Shown: positions 44,871 through 53,865, counted from the first letter of the stretch. The stretch: DNA of 64,000 nt from Bradyrhizobium sp. CCBAU 53340 (GCF_015291645.1 NZ_CP030055.1:682001-746000); one strand, 5' to 3'. The notes: a model not told the origin generated them from the letters alone. Numbers and translations: made by a program.

Positions 44871-46031
44871 TTAGCGCAGCCCAAGGCCGCGCGCGATGAT
44901 GCCGCGCAGCACCTCGGTGGTGCCGCCCTGGATGGTAAGTTTCGGTGCGGTCTTGATGGCGAAGTCGAGCTGCCGCTCCAACGTCTCGCGGTTGCTCGCG
45001 GTCTCCTCGACGAAGGCGGCGAGATCGCGCACGCGGTGCGGAAGCTGCTGCTCCCAGACGGTGCCGATGTCCTTCACGATCGAGGCCTCGACCACCGGCT
45101 CCTTGCCGGCCTGCAGCATGCCTGCGACCGAGACCGACATGCGGCGCATGGTATGGAGCTGTGCGACGAGGCGGCCGATGCCTTCGGCGCTACGCGTATC
45201 CGGGTTGGCGCCGACGGCGCGCACGAGCTCGGTCAGCACGTAGTAGGTTTCGAGGAAACGCTCGGGGCCCGAGCGCTCATAGGCAAGTTCCGATGTCGCC
45301 TGCTTCCAGGCGCCGTCGACCTCGCCGAGCACGTGATCGTCGGGCACGAAGAAGTCGGTGAACACGACCTCGTTGAACTCGTATTGCCCCGTGATCTGGC
45401 CGATCGGGTTCACCTTGATGCCGGGCTGCTTCATCTTGACCAGAAATTGAGTCAGCCCGTGGCGGCGGTTTTCCTTGGTCGGGGGCGAGGTCCGGAAGAT
45501 CGCGATCATGTAGTCGGCGATGTGGGCCGACGAGGTCCAGATCTTGGTGCCGTTGATGAGATAGCCGCCGTCGGTCTTGGTCGCGCGCGTCTTCGCGGCG
45601 AACAGGTCCGAGCCGGAATTCGGCTCGCTCATGCCGATGGCAAAGCAGATCTCGCCGCGGCAGATGCGCGGCAGGATGTCCATCTTGATGTGCTCAGGCG
45701 CGTATTTCAGCAGCACCGGGCCGCTCTGGCGGTCGGCGACGAAGAAGCGCCGCGTCGGCGCGTTGGCGACGCGCATCTCTTCGGTCACGACGTAACGTTC
45801 GAGGAAGGAACGCTCCTGGCCACCATATTTTTTTGGCCAGGTCATGCCGATCCAGCCGCGCTCGCCGACACGGCGACAGAATTCCGGTACGTCGGTGTCT
45901 TCGCGGTTAGGCTTGAACGGGTTGAAGGTGCCGCGAGCCATCTCCTCGGCGAGGAATGCGCGGACTTCCTTGCGCAGTTGCTCGCATTTCTCGGGCAGGC
46001 GGATCGGGTCGAAACGAAGCGCTGCGGTCAT
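44871..46031 (-). CDS. Acyl-CoA dehydrogenase, larger subunit of a probable pair
   Basis: A 386-residue flavoprotein of the acyl-CoA dehydrogenase family. GWIGMTWPKKYGGQERS is the N-terminal conserved region, CFAIGMSEPNSGSDLFAAKTRA binds FAD and substrate, and IQGGTTEVLRGIIARGLGLR is the C-terminal signature. It lies 16 bases downstream of a second, less conserved dehydrogenase gene. Adjacent pairs like this often form alpha2beta2 heterotetramers acting on bulky CoA esters, such as steroid side chains, so that is a plausible role here. Confidence 0.93.
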   Translation of the reverse strand: MTAALRFDPIRLPEKCEQLRKEVRAFLAEEMARGTFNPFKPNREDTDVPEFCRRVGERGWIGMTWPKKYGGQERSFLERYVVTEEMRVANAPTRRFFVADRQSGPVLLKYAPEHIKMDILPRICRGEICFAIGMSEPNSGSDLFAAKTRATKTDGGYLINGTKIWTSSAHIADYMIAIFRTSPPTKENRRHGLTQFLVKMKQPGIKVNPIGQITGQYEFNEVVFTDFFVPDDHVLGEVDGAWKQATSELAYERSGPERFLETYYVLTELVRAVGANPDTRSAEGIGRLVAQLHTMRRMSVSVAGMLQAGKEPVVEASIVKDIGTVWEQQLPHRVRDLAAFVEETASNRETLERQLDFAIKTAPKLTIQGGTTEVLRGIIARGLGLR

Positions 46032-46047
46032 GTGTTCTCATTCCTTC

Positions 46048-47112
46048 TCAGCGTGAGGCGACCAGCGGCCACAATTGATCGGCCCCTCTGACAGCGACGA
46101 GCTTGCCGAGTTCGACGGCCCAGTAGCTCTCCGAGCCGAAATCGTCACGCCAGGCCAGCGCCCGCAGCGAATAGCGGTGCAGGATGTGCTCGATGGTGAA
46201 GCCGATCGCGCCGTGAACCTGATGCGCGATGCCGCCGCCTTTTTCCGCAGCTTCCGCGCACCGGATCTTTGCCGCGGCGGCTTCGAGATAGACCTCGTCG
46301 TCGAACTTCTTCGCGTTTGCGATGGCATCGGCGGCAGAAGTCGCGGCGGCGAGAGCGGCCGCGGATTCGCCGGCGAGGCGAGCGAGATTGTGCTGCACCG
46401 CCTGGAATTTCGAGATCTTCTTTTCGAAGGCGATGCGCTCGTTGGAATAGCGCACGGAGATGTCGAGCATGGATTCCAGCGCGCCCGCGATCTGCAGGCT
46501 GCGCGCGACGCCGCCCATCAGCATCAAGGTGGTCTGGTCGACGCCATCAGGCGCGGCCTTGACGGCGACGGGCTGGGCCTTGTCCAGCGTCACGGTATCG
46601 CTGTGGTCATAGCCGACATTGAGCCCGGATTCGATCCGGCCCTTGCTCGCATCGACCAGCGCGATCGAGACGCCGTCCTTGCCATGCGCCAGCACCGCAA
46701 AATGCTTCGCCGCCTTGGCAAAAGGCACGCCGCGGCAGCGGCCGGAGAGTGCGCCGTCGGCATCAACAGTGATACGATCCTTTGGAGAGGCCGGCACTAC
46801 CGTCATCTCGCCTTCGGGCGAGGCGATCCTGGCCTGTGCCAGCAGCCAGCCGGCCAGCATGGTCTCGGCCAAGGGAACCGCGACGGCGAAGCGGCCGGCG
46901 GCGTTCAGCAACGCAAAGCCGTCGGCCAGGCTCGCGCCGGAGCCCCCAAGATCGTCCGGCACCCAGGACAAGGGCAAGCCGGCTTCGCTCAGCGCCTGCC
47001 ACAGCGGCGCCTGCCACGAACCCTTCTTGTCGTTGTTGATGGTTTGCGGATCGGCGAGATCGGCGAAGATTTTTTCCGCGGTCTCGACGACGATATTGTC
47101 ACTCTCCGCCAC
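46048..47112 (-). CDS. Acyl-CoA dehydrogenase-like protein, divergent partner subunit
   Basis: A 354-residue member that keeps the helical C-terminal domain (YSNERIAFEKKISKFQAVQHNLARLAGESAAALAA and HQVHGAIGFTIEHILHRYSLRALAWR) but lacks a clear TEPxxGSD segment in its middle, which is degraded to a short beta region. A GTG start at 47112, with GGGGAG nearby, places LPLSWVPDDLGGSGASLADG at the usual place. The pattern fits the beta subunit of heteromeric acyl-CoA dehydrogenases, which has lost half the active site. It is first gene of the minus-strand operon. Confidence 0.82.
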   Translation of the reverse strand: MAESDNIVVETAEKIFADLADPQTINNDKKGSWQAPLWQALSEAGLPLSWVPDDLGGSGASLADGFALLNAAGRFAVAVPLAETMLAGWLLAQARIASPEGEMTVVPASPKDRITVDADGALSGRCRGVPFAKAAKHFAVLAHGKDGVSIALVDASKGRIESGLNVGYDHSDTVTLDKAQPVAVKAAPDGVDQTTLMLMGGVARSLQIAGALESMLDISVRYSNERIAFEKKISKFQAVQHNLARLAGESAAALAAATSAADAIANAKKFDDEVYLEAAAAKIRCAEAAEKGGGIAHQVHGAIGFTIEHILHRYSLRALAWRDDFGSESYWAVELGKLVAVRGADQLWPLVASR

Positions 47113-47264
47113 AGCGCTCCCCGTGTTTTGCCATTGGCGCGTCCTGCCCAAAGGCCGGCGCGCAGGTTCTTCTTGCGCCCGATGATCTGAAAAAGCCATG
47201 GCCCTGACAAGCGTTGATCGCAGGTCAACCTGCGGCGCCGGCATGGGCGATAAGCTAATTCCGC

Positions 47265-47308
47265 TTAGCGGAGTTTGCTCGATTTGCAGGGCGGAGCAAA
47301 CTCGCTAA
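47265..47308. promoter_or_regulatory. Inverted repeat in the dehydrogenase/SDR divergent region
   Basis: TTAGCGGAGTTTGCTC (47265-47280) and GAGCAAACTCGCTAA (47294-47308) are complements with a single extra base. They lie between the divergent starts at 47112 and 47347. May be an operator for both transcripts or a leader hairpin of the SDR gene. Confidence 0.55.
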
Positions 47309-47346
47309 ACAGGGCGCCAGCAATTTACAGAGGGAAGGAAATCCGG

Positions 47347-48132
47347 ATGGCCAAGGACAGTTTGTGCGCAATCGTGACGGGGTCCGCATCCGGCCTCGGT
47401 GCTGCGACCGCGGAAATTCTCGCGAGCAGCAGAGCGCGGCTCGTCATCAACTATTCCTCGAGCCAGAAGGAAGCGGAAGCCACCGCAGAGCTCTGCCGCA
47501 AGGCCGGCGCGGCTGAAGTCCTGGTCGTGCAGGGCGACGTCTCGAAGGATGACGATTGCCGCAGGATTGTTGCGGCCGCGAACGGCTGGGGCAAGCTCGA
47601 CATCCTCGTCAACAATGCCGGCACCACCAAGCATGTCGCCCATGCCGATCTCGACGGATTGTCGGCGGAGGATTTTCAGCGGGTCTACGCCGTCAACACC
47701 ATCGGCCCGTTCCAGATGGTGCGCGCGGCGCGCAGCCTGCTCGAGGCCGGGTCGAAGGCGTCGGGGCGGCCGTCCGCCGTGGTGAACGTGTCGTCCGTCG
47801 CCGGCCTCAGCGGCGTTGGCTCGTCGATCGCTTACGCCGCCAGCAAAGGCGCGCTCAACACCATGACCCTGTCGCTGTCGCGCGCGCTGGCGCCGCTGAT
47901 CCGCGTCAACACGGTCTGCCCCGGCTATATCGACACGCCCTGGTTCACCAAAGGCCGCGGCGAGGCCGGTGCCAAGCAGGTGCGCGACAGTGTGATCGCG
48001 AAGGTGCCGTTGAAAGTCGCGTCCTCAGCCGAGGACATCGCGCAACTGGTCTGCTTCCTGGCGATGCCGGCCTCCAGCAACATGACCGGCGAGGTCGTGC
48101 GCATGGATGCCGGGATGCATTTGATTACGTGA
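47347..48132 (+). CDS. Short-chain dehydrogenase/reductase
   Basis: A 261-residue classical SDR. Cofactor motif TGSASGLGAATAE (residues 11-23), NNAG at about 89-92, Ser in NVSSVAGLSGVG, and the YAASK catalytic Tyr-Lys (about 161-165). It probably oxidises a 3-hydroxyacyl or other secondary alcohol with NAD(P). ATG at 47347 has GGAAGGAAAT upstream. Divergent from the paired acyl-CoA dehydrogenase genes, so probably in the same pathway. Confidence 0.92.
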   Translation: MAKDSLCAIVTGSASGLGAATAEILASSRARLVINYSSSQKEAEATAELCRKAGAAEVLVVQGDVSKDDDCRRIVAAANGWGKLDILVNNAGTTKHVAHADLDGLSAEDFQRVYAVNTIGPFQMVRAARSLLEAGSKASGRPSAVVNVSSVAGLSGVGSSIAYAASKGALNTMTLSLSRALAPLIRVNTVCPGYIDTPWFTKGRGEAGAKQVRDSVIAKVPLKVASSAEDIAQLVCFLAMPASSNMTGEVVRMDAGMHLIT

Positions 48133-48153
48133 GACCTGACACGCTCTCTCCGC

Positions 48154-48236
48154 GTCATGGCCGGGCTTGACCCGGCCATCCACGTAAGGCCGCGCGGATC
48201 GAAGACGTGGATGCCCGGGTCAAGCCCGGGCATGAC
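48154..48236. repeat. Intergenic palindromic repeat, family C
   Basis: GTCATGGCCGGGCTTGACCC and GGGTCAAGCCCGGGCATGAC with inner CATCCACGT / ACGTGGATG arms. Between convergent SDR and GlsB-family genes. Confidence 0.8.
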
Positions 48237-48281
48237 GATGAGGAGGTAGCGCGCTCTCGTCGTCGTTAGCGCGTTTGAGCT

Positions 48282-48554
48282 CTACCCCTTGATCACGCCG
48301 CTCGCGACCAGCCGGTGCCAGATGAACAGCACCACCACCGCGCCGATCGTGGCCATGATGAATCCGGCGCCCTGATCAGGGCCGTAATGGCCGATGGCCT
48401 GGCCGACGAAGGTGGCCAGAAACGCGCCGGCAATGCCGAGAATGGTGGTGAGGATGAAGCCGCTCGGGTTGTTCGGCCCCGGCGCCAGAAAGCGCGCGAT
48501 GAGGCCGGCAACGAAGCCGACAATGATGATCCACAACAGGCCGCCCATGCTCAT
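48282..48554 (-). CDS. GlsB/YeaQ/YmgE family stress-response membrane protein
   Basis: A 90-residue protein with three transmembrane helices, known as the transglycosylase-associated family. The sequence GLLWIIIVGFVAGLIARFLAPG and NPSGFILTTILGIAGAFLATFVGQAIG is diagnostic. These small inner-membrane proteins are often induced under general stress; no enzymatic role is proven. Start ATG 48554 is clear. Confidence 0.92.
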   Translation of the reverse strand: MSMGGLLWIIIVGFVAGLIARFLAPGPNNPSGFILTTILGIAGAFLATFVGQAIGHYGPDQGAGFIMATIGAVVVLFIWHRLVASGVIKG

Positions 48555-48596
48555 GTCAGTGCTCCCCTTGCCTGATACGCGTCGATTCAGTTGCGG

Positions 48597-49163
48597 TTAA
48601 ACTCGTCCCGAGAGCTCGTTCTCGGTCGGCAGCCGCCCGTCCGGCGTCAGATGATCGACCACCTGTGGCAAATACTGGCTGAGACCGGAGAGCAGCTCGT
48701 CGCGCGACAGGCCACTCTGCGCGGACAGGCTGTCGATCTGGTCGGCCCCGAGCGCATTGGCGAGATCGCCGGGGGCAATCGGCTTGTTCTCGCCCTTGCC
48801 GACCCAGGAGTTCGTGGTGTCCCCGTGGCCGCTCTGCTGCAGCTGGTTGAGCAGATCGCCAAGGCCACCGCTGAGCACGCTGCCGGCGGCACCGCCCGCG
48901 AGCAGGCCGCCGAGGCCGCCCTTGAGCACGTCACTCAGACCGCCGCCTGTGCCTGCATTCACCGGCGGAGGTGCGGGGGCCGGTGATGGCTGCGGCGCGG
49001 AGCCGGACTGAGGTGCGGTAAAATGCTTGAATGCCTTCCACACGAGCAGGCCGAGGATTGCCATGGTCATCGGCGACATGCCGCCGGAGGATTGTTGCGA
49101 GCTCGGGGTGCTCGGGCCGCGGGGACCGTTCTGCATGCCGTTGAGGACGTCGACTAGACCCAT
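48597..49163 (-). CDS. YidB family (DUF937) protein
   Basis: A 188-residue protein. The N-terminus MGLVDVLNGMQ and a Gly/Leu-rich middle (GGLSDVLKGGLGGLLAGGAAGSVLSGGLGDLLNQL), then PGDLANALGADQIDSLSAQSGLSRDELLSGLSQYLPQVVDHLTPDGRLP, are the DUF937/YidB pattern. It has one hydrophobic stretch MSPMTMAILGLLVWKAFK. Function unknown. ATG at 49163 has AGGAGAG upstream. The following GlsB-type gene is 42 bases away, possibly an operon linked with envelope stress. Confidence 0.88.
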   Translation of the reverse strand: MGLVDVLNGMQNGPRGPSTPSSQQSSGGMSPMTMAILGLLVWKAFKHFTAPQSGSAPQPSPAPAPPPVNAGTGGGLSDVLKGGLGGLLAGGAAGSVLSGGLGDLLNQLQQSGHGDTTNSWVGKGENKPIAPGDLANALGADQIDSLSAQSGLSRDELLSGLSQYLPQVVDHLTPDGRLPTENELSGRV

Positions 49164-49344
49164 GGTGCTCTCCTTTGGCGTTCTCGTCGGCGCGCCCTCG
49201 CCGGTGACAAGCCCCGCGGCAAAAACATATGGGGCGCTCATGACGGTTACAAGGCAGATGCGGCCCCGGCTGTGATGGGCAGCCGGTCTCGCCTCTGTTC
49301 TTTGCCTCTGCTATCGAAAGCGGGTCGTTGAGGGAGCAATTCAG

Positions 49345-50352
49345 GTGGTGCGGGATCGATCGATCGTGGTGGCCGGCGCCGGCGCCATCGGCTGTTTTGT
49401 CGGAGGCCAGCTGGCGGCCGCCGGTCGTCGTGTCGCCCTTCTGGTGCGACCGCGGGTGAAGACCGAGATCGAGCGGTTCGGCCTGCGGCTCACGGATTTT
49501 GACGGCTCCGAGAACAGGCTGGATGCGGGCCGGCTCGCGCTGTCGGAGGATCCTGCCATCTTCCACAGTGCCGGCATCGTGCTGGTGACGGTGAAGAGCG
49601 CCGACACGGCCGGTGTCGCGGACCAGATCGGGCAGCACGCGCCGCAGGACGCCGTGATTGTGTCGCTGCAGAATGGTATCGGCAATGTTGCCGTGTTGCA
49701 GGAGCGGCTTGGGGGCCGGCGCGTGCTCGCGGGCATGGTGCCGTTCAATGTGGTGGCCATGGGCGAGGGGCGCTTCCACCGTTCGACCTCGGGCGACATC
49801 ATTGTTGGCGAGGATGCCGACAACACGGCTGCCGCGCTGTCGGTGCCGGGTCTTGCCATGCGCGCCAGCCGCGACATTGCCGGCGTGCAATGGGGCAAGC
49901 TGATCATCAATCTGAACAATGCGCTCAGCGCGCTGTCCGACATGCCGCTTGCGGCGCAATTGGCAGACCGCGACTGGCGGAGACTGTTCGCCGACCAGAT
50001 GGCCGAAGGCCTAGCCGCGCTGAAGGCGGCCGGCATCGCGCCGGTTTCGGCAACGCCGATCCCGCTGAACTGGACGCCGACCTTGCTGAGACTGCCCGAC
50101 ATGATCTTCAACGTGATCCTGGCGCGTACGATGAAGATCGATCCGGAGGCGCGTTCCTCGATGTGGCAGGATCTGAAGCAGGGCCGCAGGACCGAGATCG
50201 ACTACCTCCAGGGCGCAGTCATCGCTCTGGCCGAGCAAAACAACGTCGCCGTGCCGCTGATGCGCCGCATTGTTGCGCTGATCAAGCAGGCGGAGATCGA
50301 CAAAAAGGGTCCGCCGGGGCTCTCGCCTCGGCAGATCCGCGGTGCGGCTTGA
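49345..50352 (+). CDS. panE: 2-dehydropantoate 2-reductase family protein
   Basis: A 335-residue ketopantoate reductase-like NADP enzyme. The N-terminus IVVAGAGAIGCFVGGQLAAAGRRV is the Rossmann motif (G-x-G-x-x-G). Later SLQNGIGNVAVLQERLGGRRVLAGMVPFNVV and GKLIINLNNALSALSDMPL match the helical C-domain, and SMWQDLKQGRRTEIDYLQGAV is the substrate-binding end. GTG start at 49345 has AGGGAG upstream. It would make pantoate for CoA synthesis; paralogues in this genus may act on other 2-oxo acids, so the symbol is tentative. Confidence 0.82.
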   Translation: MVRDRSIVVAGAGAIGCFVGGQLAAAGRRVALLVRPRVKTEIERFGLRLTDFDGSENRLDAGRLALSEDPAIFHSAGIVLVTVKSADTAGVADQIGQHAPQDAVIVSLQNGIGNVAVLQERLGGRRVLAGMVPFNVVAMGEGRFHRSTSGDIIVGEDADNTAAALSVPGLAMRASRDIAGVQWGKLIINLNNALSALSDMPLAAQLADRDWRRLFADQMAEGLAALKAAGIAPVSATPIPLNWTPTLLRLPDMIFNVILARTMKIDPEARSSMWQDLKQGRRTEIDYLQGAVIALAEQNNVAVPLMRRIVALIKQAEIDKKGPPGLSPRQIRGAA

Positions 50353-50370
50353 GAACAAGGGAGAGGCGCA

Positions 50371-50586
50371 ATGAAGCGTTGTTTGATGATCGGACTAGCG
50401 CTGGCCGCGCTCTGCGGCGGCGCCACCCTCGCCGAGGCCCGGCCGCCGACCGTCATGAATTCCCCGGGCTATGACGCGCGCCTGCAAGAGAGCCGCAAGG
50501 CGCTTGGTAATTCACCGACGGCAACAACACCCGCGACTGCTCCGGTGACGGCACCGAAGCATCGAAAGAAGAAGCAACCACATTGA
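50371..50586 (+). CDS. Small secreted protein, unknown function
   Basis: A 71-residue protein with a signal peptide at 1-23 (MKRCLMIGLALAALCGGATLAEA), leaving a mature peptide of about 48 residues: an RPPTVMNSPGYDARLQESRKALG part followed by a Thr/Pro/Ala-rich stretch and KHRKKK. GGGAGAGG precedes the ATG. It begins 18 bases after the ketopantoate reductase gene, so probably co-transcribed. I know no family. Confidence 0.65.
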   Translation: MKRCLMIGLALAALCGGATLAEARPPTVMNSPGYDARLQESRKALGNSPTATTPATAPVTAPKHRKKKQPH

Positions 50587-50602
50587 AGCCGCACCCTCCG
50601 CC

Positions 50603-50756
50603 GTCGTCCCGGACAAGCGTAAGCGCAGATCCGGGACCCATAGCCACAGGAGGAAGTTTGACGAAGACTTGTAGTTGGCAGCTCGTGCCATAACCGCTGC
50701 CTGGGGCTATGGGTCCCGGATCAGCGCTCCGCTTCGCCACGCTTGTCCGGGACGAC
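50603..50756. repeat. Intergenic palindromic repeat, family A
   Basis: GTCGTCCCGGACAAGCGTAAG at the left (shown part 20 bases: GTCGTCCCGGACAAGCGTAA) and CGCTTGTCCGGGACGAC at the right; inner CCCATAGCCACAGG / CTATGGGTCCCGG. Lies between convergent genes. Confidence 0.75.
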
Positions 50757-50777
50757 AGCAGAGTGCGTGGCCTTCGC

Positions 50778-51401
50778 TTACCCCTTCTTCGCCGGCTTGC
50801 CCGGCGTCGGGCTGAACAGCTTCTTCAGATCACTCAAGCCTTCCGACAGGCGCGGCCATTCGCAGGAGAACGAGCCCTTGGTGCAGGCGGCGCTCTTCGG
50901 TCGCGCGCCGACGGGCTGCTGGACCTTCGGCCGCTCGACCGGAACGGGGACCCGCTCGACCTCGGTTCGCAGCACGACCTGCTGCAGCTGCTGCGCCTGT
51001 TGCTCCTGCTGCTCGCGCTGCTGGCGCGCCATGGCCTGGGCCGCTTCGTTGCTGCGGCGCTGATCGGCGAGATAGGCTGTGTAGGATTCGTCGATCTTCT
51101 TCTGCTCCTCCGGAGTCGGATTGGGACCTGCGATGTCGAAGGTGCGGTCCTGGAGGAAGTCGTAATAGGTGTAGCCGCCACCCGGCTTGCGCCGGCCGGC
51201 GAATTTTGCGTTGCAGTCCGCCAGGGCTGCAGTCTTTTCCGCCTTGGTTGCGGATTTCTCGGCGGCGTCGGCGCATTCCTCGAAGTCGACGGGCGCGCGC
51301 TTCCACCATTGCGCATGGGCATGCGACGGGATCAGCAGAAAAATTCCTGCTGCGGCAACAAGAAATGGCGCCGCGCGACGCGATGCAGCTACGTCAGACA
51401 T
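50778..51401 (-). CDS. Secreted coiled-coil protein, unknown function
   Basis: A 207-residue protein with signal APFLVAAAGIFLLIPSHAHAQ (residues 11-31). The mature part starts WWKRAPVDFEECADAAEKSA, includes a Cys pair (ECAD, DCNA), a Gly-rich FAGRRKPGGGYTYYDFLQDR, then a long Gln/Glu/Ala coiled region (QAMARQQREQQEQQAQQLQQ) and a Lys-rich end. Two further cysteines are in SAACTKGSFSCEW. It is likely periplasmic. I recognise no family. Confidence 0.65.
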   Translation of the reverse strand: MSDVAASRRAAPFLVAAAGIFLLIPSHAHAQWWKRAPVDFEECADAAEKSATKAEKTAALADCNAKFAGRRKPGGGYTYYDFLQDRTFDIAGPNPTPEEQKKIDESYTAYLADQRRSNEAAQAMARQQREQQEQQAQQLQQVVLRTEVERVPVPVERPKVQQPVGARPKSAACTKGSFSCEWPRLSEGLSDLKKLFSPTPGKPAKKG

Positions 51402-51824
51402 TCTACGAGAGCATTCCTTGCAAAACTCAACCCCACCCGACTCGAGCCAGATTTTTGCTCCATTATCGCCAACTTGTCACCCATGGAACCCGGCAATTTC
51501 ATGACTGGGTTGCTGACATTTTTTGCTTGACGTGGCGCGGTAGTCACAGCCGCGCGAGGTGCGACGCGCTTCGAATTTTATCGATTTGAATGTGAGAGGA
51601 AATATTCGTCATGAGGGCGCTGAGCTGCATGGCCGCCTGCGCAATGCCGACGACTATTCCATCTCGGCCCACGCCGCGCAGGTCGCAGCCGGTGATGACG
51701 GCAAGAGCAAAGCTCATGCAGCGCGCGCTGAACCGAACGCCTTGAAGGCCCAGCTTTGGCTGTTACACTTCGCCTCGTGAGCGCCTCCCCCTGAGGCGAC
51801 ACCAAGAAGAAGTGGAAACGCCTG
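51402..51824. other. Gap of 423 bases with no supported gene
   Basis: Contains the 5' leaders of the divergent secreted protein and acyl-CoA ligase genes. The ATG at 51611 opens a 44-codon frame with GAGAGGAA upstream, but the peptide resembles no family, so it is not called. No clear terminator or repeat is seen. Confidence 0.5.
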
Positions 51825-53342
51825 ATGCTGCTGCCCCTGTCCGATGTGCCGCGCTGGTACGCCGAGCGCAAGCCCGAAGGCACGATCGCCGTCCAGCATG
51901 GGCAGGACAAGCTGACCTGGGACCAGCTTGAGCGCGGCGCCAACAGGCGCGCGCGGGCCTTTGCAGCCAAGGGCGTCAGGCCCGGCGATTTCGTCGCGAT
52001 CGGCTTGCCCAACGGCAACGCATTTTTCGAGACCTCCTTTGCGGTGTGGAAATGCGGTGCGACGCCGACCTCGCTGTCATGGCGGTTGCCGCGCGGCGAA
52101 GCCGCGGCTGTGCTAGAGATCCTGAAGCCGGCGCTGGTGGTCGGCGGCGAGCCCGACTGGAATGCGCCGAACCGGTTGCCCGCGGATTTTGTGCCGGATG
52201 GATGTTCCGACGAGCAGATCGATCCGCCGGTGGCGCGCTACTGGAAGGCCATGACATCAGGCGGCTCGACCGGCCGCCCAAAGGTGATCCTCGACCACCA
52301 TCCGGCGGTCATCGACACGGTCGCGCCACTGCCGCTCAACATGCCCTTCGGAGCCTCGCTGCTCAATCCGGGCCCGCTCTATCACAACGCCCCCTTCATT
52401 GTGTCGCATTACGCGCTGTTCGGCGGCGGCAAGCTCACCGGCCTCGTCAAGTTCGACGCCGAGGAGACGTTGCGGCAGATCGAGCGCGAGCGCGTGCAAT
52501 GGGTCAATTTCGTGCCGACGATGATGCATCGGATCTGGGCGCTGCCCGATGACGTTCGCAATTTCTACGACGTGTCGAGCCTGCAGACCGTGTTTCACAT
52601 GGCAGCCCCCATGCCGCCCTGGCTGAAGGAGAACTGGATCGCCTGGCTTGGGCCGGAGAGGGTCTGGGAGCTCTATGGCGGCACCGAGCGGCAGGGCGCC
52701 TGCATCATATCAGGCACCGAATGGCTGACGCACAAGGGTTCGGTCGGCAGGATCGGCGACATGGCGAAGCTCCGCATCATCGGCGAGGACGGCAACGACG
52801 TCGCGCCGGGCGAGACCGGCGAGATCTATTTCCTCAACAATGATGGCAAGGATGTCACCTATCACTATCTCGGCGCCGAGCCGAAGCGTCGCACTGATGG
52901 CTGGGAATCGCTCGGCGATATCGGCAGGCTCGACGCCGAAGGCTATCTCTATCTCGGCGACCGTCTCGCCGACATGGTGCTGCGCGGCGGCGCCAACATC
53001 TATCCGGCCGAGGTCGAAGCTTCAGTCTCCGAATGCCCAGGCGTGCGCTCCTGCGTGGTGGTGGGCCTGCCTGATCCGGAACTGGGCCAGCGCGTGCATG
53101 CCATCATCGAGCCGGAGCCCGGCGCCGACCGAAAGGCGATTGCGGATGGCATGGCGGACTTCCTGAAAGACAGACTCAGCCGCTACAAGCATCCCGAGAG
53201 CTTCGAGTTCGTCGACGAACCGCCGCGTGACGATTCCGGAAAGGTTCGCCGCACGCTGTTGCGCGACGAGCGCGCGGCGTGGATGAAAGAAGGACGTGCG
53301 TTTCGCGTCATTCCGGCGAAGGCGCGGGCGTACGCCGAGTAG
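51825..53342 (+). CDS. AMP-forming acyl-CoA ligase (bile-acid/fatty-acid CoA ligase type)
   Basis: A 505-residue ANL-superfamily enzyme. AMP-binding P-loop MTSGGSTGRPKVI (about residues 143-155), the aromatic and adenylate motif ELYGGTERQG, hinge YLGDRLADMVLRGGANIYPAEVE, and the C-terminal Lys in DDSGKVRRTLL. It activates a carboxylic acid with ATP to give acyl-CoA and AMP. The N-terminus MLLPLSDVPRWYAERKPEGTIAV is typical for bile-acid-CoA-ligase-like members, so a bulky or long substrate is likely. The decayed RraA-like gene follows. Confidence 0.9.
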   Translation: MLLPLSDVPRWYAERKPEGTIAVQHGQDKLTWDQLERGANRRARAFAAKGVRPGDFVAIGLPNGNAFFETSFAVWKCGATPTSLSWRLPRGEAAAVLEILKPALVVGGEPDWNAPNRLPADFVPDGCSDEQIDPPVARYWKAMTSGGSTGRPKVILDHHPAVIDTVAPLPLNMPFGASLLNPGPLYHNAPFIVSHYALFGGGKLTGLVKFDAEETLRQIERERVQWVNFVPTMMHRIWALPDDVRNFYDVSSLQTVFHMAAPMPPWLKENWIAWLGPERVWELYGGTERQGACIISGTEWLTHKGSVGRIGDMAKLRIIGEDGNDVAPGETGEIYFLNNDGKDVTYHYLGAEPKRRTDGWESLGDIGRLDAEGYLYLGDRLADMVLRGGANIYPAEVEASVSECPGVRSCVVVGLPDPELGQRVHAIIEPEPGADRKAIADGMADFLKDRLSRYKHPESFEFVDEPPRDDSGKVRRTLLRDERAAWMKEGRAFRVIPAKARAYAE

Positions 53343-53366
53343 GACGTCACAGAAGGACCGAACTTC

Positions 53367-53773
53367 ATGCCGATTGCCATCGCAGCCAGCAGCGTGCCGA
53401 AACCGCCTGCCGATATCATCGAGGGTTTCAGGAATGCGCCGAGTGGCGCAAAGCCGAGGGCTACGTGATCGATGGCGCGATCCGCGACGTCGCGGCCTTC
53501 GCCGGCGACGCCTTTCCGTGCTTTGCCCGCGCGGTGATCCATCGCGGCCCCTACAAGAACGGTCCCGGCGAGATCAACGTGCCTGTGACAGTCAGCGGCA
53601 GCGTGATCTCGCCCGGCGACATCGTGGTGGGCGATGAGGACGGCGTGGTGTCGTTTCCCGCCGCTGGCGCCGCAGCGTTGCTGGAAGCCGTGCGTGTCCA
53701 GATCAAGCGCGAAGACGAGACGCTGAAGGCGATCCGGGAGGGGCGCTACCAGGGCGCTTACGGGAAGTGCTGA
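53367..53773 (+). pseudogene. Decayed RraA-like / aldolase-type gene
   Basis: ATG at 53367 opens an N-terminus MPIAIAASSVPKPPADIIEGFRNAPSG that matches the start of RraA-type proteins, but this frame ends at a TGA near 53468. The family's C-terminal half follows in another frame: AEGYVIDGAIRDVAAFAGDAFPCFARAVIHRGPYKNGPGEINVPV, up to DIVVGDEDGVVSFP. The central region (usually about 70 residues, including the substrate loop) is missing. A deletion with frame change most simply explains it. Intact relatives are 4-hydroxy-4-methyl-2-oxoglutarate aldolases. Confidence 0.85.
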
Positions 53774-53865
53774 TCGACCGCTTGTTGTTCAGCGAAGGGC
53801 TTCCGATTCGGCCCTCGCTTTGATATGTACAGCTCCAGGCAACCTGCCTCATCGGCGGGTTCCGC

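Noticed and set aside
51611..51745. 44-codon frame with GAGAGGAA upstream of an ATG
   Set aside because: The peptide (Arg/Pro/Thr/Met-rich) resembles a frame shadow and no family; no other support for coding.
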